From Cycloclasticus sp. (lineage in GTDB: Bacteria; Pseudomonadota; Gammaproteobacteria; Methylococcales; Cycloclasticaceae): a stretch of 21,073 nt of DNA. The notes under the pieces are model-generated. The model had not been told where the DNA came from and did no database searches. It was given only the letters and a program-made list of their open reading frames with translations. Below are positions 15,141 to 21,073 of this stretch, in pieces; the first letter of the stretch is position 1, and every line of letters starts with the position of its first letter. The DNA is taken from contig JAGPVU010000111.1 of NCBI GenBank assembly GCA_018066825.1, positions 1 through 21,073 on the forward strand, in the 5' to 3' direction. The position numbers and the translations under genes are program-made.

Positions 15141-15148
15141 GCCTAGCA
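15127..15148 (-). repeat. Direct repeats TGCTAGG flanking the hupB -35 box
   Basis: Two identical 7-base copies of TGCTAGG (minus strand) occur at 15142-15148 and 15127-15133, 15 bases apart start to start. The -35 hexamer sits exactly between them. This resembles a binding site for a regulator read on nearly one face of DNA, but no known regulator is identified. Confidence 0.5.
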
Positions 15149-15227
15149 AAGCTTTTAAGCCACTTTTTTAACTAAATCAATTTATTGACACATTTATCAT
15201 GGCTAACCTAAATTCTAATTTAATGAT

Positions 15228-17639
15228 TTAATGTGCTGTTATTGTTTTATTTTTTTCAGATTTCACTTTATCTGAAGATTTTTTAGTCGATTTTGAATCT
15301 GCCACCAATGGCGCAGGCAATGTCTCCAAAGCGATCGCTAAAACTTCATCAATCCAGCGAACAGGAATGATTTTTAAGTTCTGTTTTATATTAGCAGGCA
15401 TTTCCACCAAATCTTTTTCATTTTCATGAGGAATAATTACTGTCGTAATGCCCCCTCTTAGTGCCGCCAATAATTTCTCTTTTAAACCGCCAATCGGTAA
15501 CACTTCACCACGAAGTGTAATTTCACCCGTCATCGCCACGTCGGCTAACACCGGAATACCCGTCAACGATGAAACCAAGGCAGTACACATACCGATACCG
15601 GCACTCGGCCCGTCTTTTGGTGTGGCACCTTCGGGTACGTGTACGTGCACGTCTTTCTTCTGGTGGAAGTCCGCTTCTATACCTAAGGCTAAGGCACGGC
15701 TCCTAACAACCGTTAAAGCCGCTTGTATGGACTCCTGCATCACATCACCCAACTTACCGGTGAGTGTTAACTTACCCTTCCCTTCAGTAATAGCCGCTTC
15801 AATCGTTAATAGTTCACCACCTACTTCGGTCCAGGCTAGTCCCGTCACTTGACCGACTTGATTTGACTCTTCTGCTTTACCGAAACTAAAGCGCTTAACA
15901 CCCAAATATTTATTCAGATTCCGCGAGGTGATGTTGATTTTTTTCTTGGGTTTAGTTAATAAAATATCCCTCACCACCTTACGGCATATTTTAGACATTT
16001 CTCTATCAATATTTCGTACACCCGCCTCTCGCGTGTAGTAACGAACTGTGTCTCTTATTGCCGACTGGCTAATATGTAATTCAGTCTCTTTTAGGCCATT
16101 ATTTTTGAGCTGTTTTTCAATTAAATAATTTTCTGTAATACTGATTTTTTCATCTTCGGTGTAGCCTGATAGGTGAATTACCTCCATTCGATCCAATAAG
16201 GGTCCCGGTATATTCATGCTATTCGCTGTGGCAACGAACATAACGTCTGACAAATCGAAATCAACTTCAAGATAATGATCATTAAAGGTATTGTTTTGCT
16301 CAGGATCCAATACTTCTAGTAAGGCGGAGGCTGGATCCCCTCTAAAGTCCATCGCCATTTTATCGATTTCATCCAATAAAAAGAGTGGGTTCCGCGTTTC
16401 CACTTTTGACAAATTTTGTAGTATTTTTCCTGGCATTGAACCAATATAGGTACGTCTATGGCCGCGAATCTCTGCTTCATCTCGCACACCACCTAACGAC
16501 ATACGTACAAATTTTCGGTTGGTTGCACGGGCAATTGATTTACCTAACGATGTTTTACCCACCCCAGGAGGCCCCACCAAACATAAGATAGGCCCTTTCA
16601 TATTTTTAACCCGTTGCTGTACCGCTAAATACTCGAGTATACGTTCTTTCACTTTTTCTAGACCAAAGTGGTCTGCATCTAGTACTTTTTGCGCCGCAGC
16701 CAAATCATGCCTGATCCGTGTGCGTTTTTTCCACGGTACGCTGATCATGCAATCGATATAATTTCTAATCACACTCGCTTCAGCCGACATCGGTGACATC
16801 ATTTTTAACTTATTGAGCTCAGATTCAGCCTTCTCTTTGGCTTCTTTTGACATCCCCGCTGCATTAATTTTTTGTTCTAACTCATCAATTTCGTTACTGG
16901 CGTCATCCATATCGCCCAGCTCTTTTTGAATCGCTTTCATTTGCTCACTAAGATAATACTCGCGCTGATTTTTTTCCATTTGTTGCTTAACGCGACTACG
17001 AATTTGTTTTTCCATCTCAAGGATGTCAACCTCACCCTCCATCAACAACATCAAGTGCTCTAGACGTTCACGTATATTAGAGGTTTCTAAGGTTCTTTGT
17101 TTTTCTTCAACTTTTTGCACCATATGCGCTGACATAGTGTCTGCAAGACGACCCGCTCCGTCAATGCCTGACAAAGAGGTCAACACTTCAGGTGGCACTT
17201 TTTTATTTAATTTAACGTAGTTTTCAAACGCCGAACTTACCGTGCGCACAAGTACGTCTAACTCTTGATCTTTTAAGTCAAGAACATCTTCTAGTATCGA
17301 CACATCGGCTGTGAATTTTTTTTCATCAAGGATGATTTTATCAATTTTTACCCGTTGCTCACCTTCCACCAATACTTTAACGGTCCCATCCGGCAGCTTA
17401 AGCAACTGCAATATGGTGGCCAGCGTGCCTACTTGATAAAGGTCATCTACCGCCGGGTCATCATGGTCAGGGTCTTTTTGCGCGATTAAAACGATTTTTT
17501 TGTTATCACCCATCGCCAAGTCTATTGATTGAATAGAGCGATCACGTCCTACAAACAATGGCAGCACCATGTGCGGGTAAACGACTACATCCCTTAACGG
17601 AAGTACCGGTAAATTGCTTAAATTTTCTTTTTCGCTCAT
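15228..17639 (-). CDS. lon: ATP-dependent Lon protease
   Basis: The 803-residue LonA enzyme unfolds and degrades damaged and short-lived proteins in the cytoplasm. The N-terminal substrate-binding domain spans about 10-205, followed by a coiled-coil region (about 205-285). The AAA+ module has Walker A GPPGVGKT (356-363) and Walker B ending D423-E424. The protease domain (about 590-775) has the catalytic serine S679 in PKDGPSAG and K722 in GLKEKLLAA, at the same positions as in E. coli. The last 23 residues form a lysine- and serine-rich tail. A good ribosome site AAGGTGGT lies five bases before the ATG. A heat-shock-type promoter and a terminator separate it from clpX, so it forms its own unit. 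Confidence 0.98.
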   Translation of the reverse strand: MSEKENLSNLPVLPLRDVVVYPHMVLPLFVGRDRSIQSIDLAMGDNKKIVLIAQKDPDHDDPAVDDLYQVGTLATILQLLKLPDGTVKVLVEGEQRVKIDKIILDEKKFTADVSILEDVLDLKDQELDVLVRTVSSAFENYVKLNKKVPPEVLTSLSGIDGAGRLADTMSAHMVQKVEEKQRTLETSNIRERLEHLMLLMEGEVDILEMEKQIRSRVKQQMEKNQREYYLSEQMKAIQKELGDMDDASNEIDELEQKINAAGMSKEAKEKAESELNKLKMMSPMSAEASVIRNYIDCMISVPWKKRTRIRHDLAAAQKVLDADHFGLEKVKERILEYLAVQQRVKNMKGPILCLVGPPGVGKTSLGKSIARATNRKFVRMSLGGVRDEAEIRGHRRTYIGSMPGKILQNLSKVETRNPLFLLDEIDKMAMDFRGDPASALLEVLDPEQNNTFNDHYLEVDFDLSDVMFVATANSMNIPGPLLDRMEVIHLSGYTEDEKISITENYLIEKQLKNNGLKETELHISQSAIRDTVRYYTREAGVRNIDREMSKICRKVVRDILLTKPKKKINITSRNLNKYLGVKRFSFGKAEESNQVGQVTGLAWTEVGGELLTIEAAITEGKGKLTLTGKLGDVMQESIQAALTVVRSRALALGIEADFHQKKDVHVHVPEGATPKDGPSAGIGMCTALVSSLTGIPVLADVAMTGEITLRGEVLPIGGLKEKLLAALRGGITTVIIPHENEKDLVEMPANIKQNLKIIPVRWIDEVLAIALETLPAPLVADSKSTKKSSDKVKSEKNKTITAH

Positions 17640-17677
17640 TGAGTACCACCTTAAAAATTAAATAATAATTACTATAG

Positions 17678-17706
17678 ATATTAGGGCATGAAGCGCTTTT
17701 TACAAG
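17678..17706 (-). promoter_or_regulatory. Candidate sigma32 (heat-shock) promoter of lon
   Basis: On the minus strand CTTGTAA (17700-17706), 13 bases, then CCCTAATAT (17678-17686) resemble the RpoH pattern CTTGAAA-N13 to 15-CCCCATNT. Transcription would start about 33 bases before the lon ATG. lon is a classic heat-shock gene, which supports the call; no better sigma70 promoter is visible in this gap. Confidence 0.6.
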
Positions 17707-17709
17707 CGC
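17693..17709. repeat. Inverted repeat overlapping the lon -35 region
   Basis: GCGCTT and AAGCGC form a perfect 6-bp inverted repeat with a 5-base centre and cover the proposed heat-shock -35 element. It may be an operator, or an extra hairpin behind the clpX terminator. Confidence 0.45.
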
Positions 17710-17714
17710 CTAAA

Positions 17715-17742
17715 TAAAAAAAGACGCCCGAGGCGCCTTTTT
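17715..17742 (-). terminator. Rho-independent terminator of the tig-clpP-clpX unit
   Basis: On the minus strand GGCGCC, loop TCG, GGCGTC form a 6-bp GC-rich stem with one G-U pair, extended by A-T pairs to about 11 bp and followed by seven T. It lies about 20 bases after the clpX stop. Its A/T flanks would also let it work in the other direction. Confidence 0.9.
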
Positions 17743-17761
17743 CTTTATAGAATGACTATGT

Positions 17762-19033
17762 TTAGTCTGATGAAGCCATTTTTTGTTCATTTTCATAAAT
17801 AAACAAGGGATCAGATTCACCTCGAATCACTTTATCGTCAATGACGACTTTACAGACGTTTTCAAGTGATGGAAGTTCATACATTGTATCCAGCAATACT
17901 TGCTCGAGTATAGTACGTAAGCCTCGGGCGCCTGTTTTACGTTTCATCGCCTTTTTGGCCACTTCACGCAAGGCAGCCTCTCTAAACTCTAACTCGACGC
18001 CTTCCATGTCAAACAGTCTAATGTATTGCTTAGTCAAGGCGTTTTTGGGCGCACTTAAAATTTCAATAAGCGCTTCCTCATCCAACTCTTCAAGGGTTGC
18101 TACTACAGGTAAGCGCCCAACAAATTCTGGAATCAACCCATATTTCACAAGGTCTTCTGGCTCTACAGTTTGCAGAACATCGCCAACCGCCAGCTCATTC
18201 TCAGAACTGATGACCTCGGCTGAAAAGCCGATACCCGCATTATCTTGTGAACGATCCTGAATAACTTTTTCTAAACCCGCAAATGCACCACCGACTATAA
18301 ACAATATATTCGCCGTATTTACTTGCAAAAATTCTTGTTGCGGGTGCTTCCTTCCACCTTGTGGTGGCACGGATGCGACGGTTCCTTCGATCAATTTTAG
18401 CAGCGCTTGTTGCACACCTTCACCAGACACATCACGCGTTAACGAGGGGTTATCTGATTTGCGTGAAATTTTGTCAATTTCATCAATATAGACAATACCA
18501 CTTTCTGCTTTTTCAACGTCAAAATCACATTTTTGCAGGATTTTTTGAATGATATTTTCTACATCTTCACCCACGTAGCCGGCTTCGGTTAGCGTAGTCG
18601 CGTCGGCAATGGTAAAGGGGACATTTAATGTTCTGGCCAAGGTTTCAGCCAACAGTGTTTTACCTGAACCCGTAGGTCCAATTAATAAAACATTACTTTT
18701 CGCCAACTCGACCTCATCACCACCTTTGGTCGCCTTAAGACGCTTATAGTGATTATAGACAGCCACAGATAAAATCTTTTTGGCTTGCTGCTGACCAATC
18801 ACGTATTTATCTAAGGACTCTTTTATTTCAGAGGGTTTAGGCAAATGCCCATCTTCACTTGCAGAATCAGCGTCTTGTAACTCTTCTTTTATAATATCGT
18901 TACACAGTTCGACGCATTCATCGCACACAAACACCGAGGGCCCAGCGATTAACTTTCTTACTTCATGCTGGTTTTTACCGCAAAACGAACAAACTAAAAT
19001 TTTGCCGTCATTTGATTTATCTTCATCACTCAT
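17762..19033 (-). CDS. clpX: ClpX, ATP-dependent unfoldase of the ClpXP protease
   Basis: The 423-residue AAA+ protein recognises tagged substrates, unfolds them and threads them into ClpP. The N-terminal zinc-binding domain uses C15, C18, C37 and C40. Walker A is GPTGSGKT (119-126) and Walker B VYIDEID (181-187, E185). The pore loop GYVG (152-155) and RKH loop (228-230) grip substrates. The tripeptide I268-G269-F270 is the ClpP-docking loop, at the same position as in E. coli. A GAGG ribosome site sits close to the ATG. The gene is 100 bases after clpP, a gap that may hold its own promoter, and is followed by a terminator. Confidence 0.98.
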   Translation of the reverse strand: MSDEDKSNDGKILVCSFCGKNQHEVRKLIAGPSVFVCDECVELCNDIIKEELQDADSASEDGHLPKPSEIKESLDKYVIGQQQAKKILSVAVYNHYKRLKATKGGDEVELAKSNVLLIGPTGSGKTLLAETLARTLNVPFTIADATTLTEAGYVGEDVENIIQKILQKCDFDVEKAESGIVYIDEIDKISRKSDNPSLTRDVSGEGVQQALLKLIEGTVASVPPQGGRKHPQQEFLQVNTANILFIVGGAFAGLEKVIQDRSQDNAGIGFSAEVISSENELAVGDVLQTVEPEDLVKYGLIPEFVGRLPVVATLEELDEEALIEILSAPKNALTKQYIRLFDMEGVELEFREAALREVAKKAMKRKTGARGLRTILEQVLLDTMYELPSLENVCKVVIDDKVIRGESDPLFIYENEQKMASSD

Positions 19034-19094
19034 ACGTGCCTCGTGTCTTAAACGTTACTGCTGCAATGTACTTAATCTGACCTTAGTCTGCCTA

Positions 19095-19122
19095 ATTATG
19101 GTCTAGATTTCAAATCTGTCTA
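19095..19122 (-). promoter_or_regulatory. Possible clpX promoter with palindromic spacer
   Basis: In the 100-base clpP-clpX gap, TAGACA (19117-19122), a 16-base spacer and CATAAT (19095-19100) each differ from consensus by one base. The spacer is almost filled by the 13-base palindrome AGATTTGAAATCT (19105-19117), a possible operator. The leader would be about 55 bases. Confidence 0.4.
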
Positions 19123-19133
19123 GGGTGAAAAAG

Positions 19134-19763
19134 TTATTTAGTAGTCTCTTCAGAAATACGATGACTAAGAACCTGATCGATTAACCCATACTCTACCGAC
19201 TTTTCGGCACTCATAAAGTTATCTCTATCGGTGTCACCTTGAATAACATCTATAGGTTGCCCTGTATGGCGCGCCATAATTTTATTTAAACGGTCACGAA
19301 TATTTAAAATTTCTTTTGCGTGAATATCAAAGTCAGACGCCTGACCTTGAAAGCCACCTAATGGCTGATGGATCATCATTCTTGAATGTGGCAAGGCAAA
19401 GCGTTTGCCCGCAGCGCCGCCTGTTAACAATAAAGCACCCATGCTAGCGGCTTGGCCTAAGCACATTGTACTTACGTCTGGTTTAATAAATTGCATAGTA
19501 TCGTAAATGGACATGCCTGCCGTAACGGAACCACCTGGCGAATTGATATATAAATGAATGTCTTTATCTGGATTCTCAGATTCTAAAAACAACATCTGAG
19601 CAACCACTAGATTTGCCATATGATCTTCTACCTGACCCACCAAAAAGATAACCCGCTCTTTTAAAAGCCGTGAATAAATATCATATGAACGCTCACCGCG
19701 CGCCGTTTGTTCTACAACCATCGGTACTAAACCGAGTGCTATTGCCTCAGGCGAGTTTTGCAT
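19134..19763 (-). CDS. clpP: ClpP, proteolytic subunit of ATP-dependent Clp protease
   Basis: This 209-residue serine protease forms the double-ring chamber fed by ClpX (and ClpA where present). The catalytic triad is S107 in GQAASMGA, H132 in MMIHQPLGG and D181. A short N-terminal segment of about 10 residues precedes LVPMVVEQT, which matches the mature N-terminus of E. coli ClpP, so propeptide removal is expected. The handle region with NSPGGSVTAGM (74-84) is intact. A ribosome site AAGGA lies seven bases before the ATG. The gene is 20 bases after tig with no terminator, so the two are probably co-transcribed. Confidence 0.98.
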   Translation of the reverse strand: MQNSPEAIALGLVPMVVEQTARGERSYDIYSRLLKERVIFLVGQVEDHMANLVVAQMLFLESENPDKDIHLYINSPGGSVTAGMSIYDTMQFIKPDVSTMCLGQAASMGALLLTGGAAGKRFALPHSRMMIHQPLGGFQGQASDFDIHAKEILNIRDRLNKIMARHTGQPIDVIQGDTDRDNFMSAEKSVEYGLIDQVLSHRISEETTK

Positions 19764-19783
19764 ACTATTTTCCTTTTTTACAG

Positions 19784-21073
19784 TTAACCAGCGTTTTGCG
19801 CCGAAGCCATTAATTCTTCAAAGCTGAGCGTTGTTTCTTTTGTTTTTGCTCTTTCAAGCACCCAGTCGACTAATTGGTCTTCCAACACAACGCTTTCAAT
19901 TTTCGAACGTTCCTGAGGATTAGACTTATACCAATTGGTCACTTCTTGCGGGTCTTGGTAGGTTTGCGCAAACTCTTCAATACGCTGATCAACCTTTTCG
20001 GCATCAGGCTTGATGTCATTCTGTTTAATAAGCTCAGACAGCAGTAAGCCTAACTTTACACGTTTTGTCGCTTGTGGCTCAAATAATTCTTTAGGTAAGT
20101 CAGGCTCATTTTGTTGCGTTTGTTGGGTTTTTTCTTTTAACGACGCAATCATTTGCTTGACCTCGTTATCAATTAACGCCTCAGGAACCTCTACTGTATT
20201 GTTTTCTACAATAGCATCCATCACAATCTGTTTACGTTTAGACGCAAGTGCACGGCTTAGTTCAACACTCATGCTTTTTGTCAGGTCGGCTCTAAAGTCA
20301 GCCATATCACCACTGCCTACACCAAACTCTTTAATGAACTCTTCGTCAACCTCAGGCAACTCACTTTTTTCAACCTTAACCACCTCAACTTCAAAGTGAC
20401 CGGCTTGACCAGCAAAGTCGGCTTGTTGATAATCTTCAGGGAAATTAACATCGAACGATAATTTAGCACCGGTTTTTACGCCTAGCAATTCCTCTTCAAA
20501 ACCTGGAATCATGTTTTTAGAACCTAATTCCACCGGAAAGTCTTTAATCAACTCTTCTGATATTGGTTTTTCATTAACCACACCTTCAAAATTTATAGTG
20601 ACGCGGTGACCATTTTTTGCTTTAACTTTAACTTCTTTCCAGGTCGATTTTTGCGTACGCAATTTTTCCACCATGGCGTCGATATCAGACTCCGCAATCT
20701 CAGCCGTTGGTTTGTTTATATCCAACTCTTCAACTGGTTTTAGTGTTATTTCTGGGTAAATTTCAAAACTAGCAGAAAACTCATAACCGTCAGCATTGTC
20801 ATCATTAGCGGTAATCACTGGCGCACTCGCCGGATTCAGCTTCTCTTCCATAATCGCTTTGTAAAATGCATTTTGCGTTAACTCTGACAAGGTTTCCGCT
20901 TTAATACCCGCGCCAAACTTCTTTTTAATGACACTCATTGGGATTTTACCGTGTCTAAAGCCATCGATACGCGCCGTACGTTTAACTTCTTCGTAGCGTT
21001 TGTTGAGTGCAGCATCCACTTCATCTTGTGGCACTACAATGGTCATTGTTCTTTTAATATCAGAATTAGATTC
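19784..21073 (-). CDS. tig: Trigger factor, ribosome-associated chaperone (partial, first few residues outside window)
   Basis: Trigger factor binds the ribosome exit tunnel and shields new chains. The frame stays open to the right edge. The methionine coded at 21046 is internal: nine codons before it read ESNSDIKRT, and this joined to TIVVPQDEVDAAL aligns with the N-terminal strand of E. coli Tig (VETTQGLGRRVTITI). So 429 residues are visible and roughly four or five are missing. The ribosome-binding signature GFRHGKIP lies at about 38-45 of the visible protein. The FKBP-like isomerase domain spans about 160-250, beginning GHRVTINFEGVV, and the long helical C-terminal region follows. It is the first gene of the tig-clpP-(clpX) unit. 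Confidence 0.96.
   Translation of the reverse strand, partial: ESNSDIKRTMTIVVPQDEVDAALNKRYEEVKRTARIDGFRHGKIPMSVIKKKFGAGIKAETLSELTQNAFYKAIMEEKLNPASAPVITANDDNADGYEFSASFEIYPEITLKPVEELDINKPTAEIAESDIDAMVEKLRTQKSTWKEVKVKAKNGHRVTINFEGVVNEKPISEELIKDFPVELGSKNMIPGFEEELLGVKTGAKLSFDVNFPEDYQQADFAGQAGHFEVEVVKVEKSELPEVDEEFIKEFGVGSGDMADFRADLTKSMSVELSRALASKRKQIVMDAIVENNTVEVPEALIDNEVKQMIASLKEKTQQTQQNEPDLPKELFEPQATKRVKLGLLLSELIKQNDIKPDAEKVDQRIEEFAQTYQDPQEVTNWYKSNPQERSKIESVVLEDQLVDWVLERAKTKETTLSFEELMASAQNAG

Noticed and set aside
15145..15175. Possible lon terminator hairpin (GCTT/AAGC near A/T tracts)
   Set aside because: The stem is only four pairs with a two-base loop and no properly placed T run; I cannot support a terminator here.
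19784..21046. Trigger factor starting at the ATG at 21046
   Set aside because: Upstream in-frame codons continue the family N-terminus to the window edge, so this methionine is internal.
1..21073. Search for CRISPR arrays, insertion sequences, phage genes or defence systems
   Set aside because: No regularly spaced repeats, transposase or integrase motifs, or foreign-looking genes were seen; every long stretch is accounted for by conserved housekeeping or transport genes.

Overview
The window is housekeeping chromosome from a gammaproteobacterium of low to moderate GC. The evidence is the order tig-clpP-clpX-lon-hupB-ppiD, the grouping mltD/yafS/rnhA/dnaQ, and Lon catalytic residues at the same numbers as in E. 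coli (S679, K722). Genus cannot be set from the sequence alone. A Thiotrichales-like or other marine gammaproteobacterium would fit, but that is only an impression. I see no mobile elements, phage genes, CRISPR arrays or defence genes, and no intergenic gap longer than about 220 bases.

Layout, left to right. (1) 1-2318, minus strand: yafS-like methyltransferase, rnhA and dnaQ overlap end to start, followed by a secreted rhodanese-domain protein cut by the left edge. (2) 2374-3960, plus strand: mltD, a lipoprotein murein transglycosylase with three LysM repeats and the only plus-strand gene. It is divergent from yafS and its stop overlaps the stop of the next gene. (3) 3957-14496, minus strand: a tightly packed block read as ppiD, a DAACS-family symporter with a TTG start, an oligopeptide-type substrate-binding lipoprotein, two permeases, serB, and a fused dual ATPase. 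Gaps are 28 bases or less, or are overlaps, so this looks like one long polycistron. (4) 14520-15140: hupB, tRNA-Val(UAC) and tRNA-Asp(GUC) lie within a few bases of each other, with a strong sigma70-like promoter in front and a rho-independent terminator behind. (5) 15228-21073, minus strand: lon with its own heat-shock-like promoter, a terminator separating it from clpX, then clpX, clpP and tig, the last cut by the right edge.

Functionally, region 5 is the trigger factor chaperone with the ClpXP and Lon proteases, joined by the nucleoid protein HU and the periplasmic folding factor PpiD. Region 3 couples uptake of an amino acid and of peptides with the last step of serine synthesis. Region 1 holds replication proofreading (DnaQ) and RNA-DNA hybrid removal (RnhA).

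I found no clearly new multi-gene system. The features most worth checking are: serB placed inside a peptide-importer operon; a substrate-binding lipoprotein that also carries a C-terminal membrane helix, paired with an N-terminally extended permease; promoter architecture at hupB and lon; a terminator only 23 bases upstream of ppiD; and long A runs at the yafS/rnhA overlap and in the binding-protein gene.
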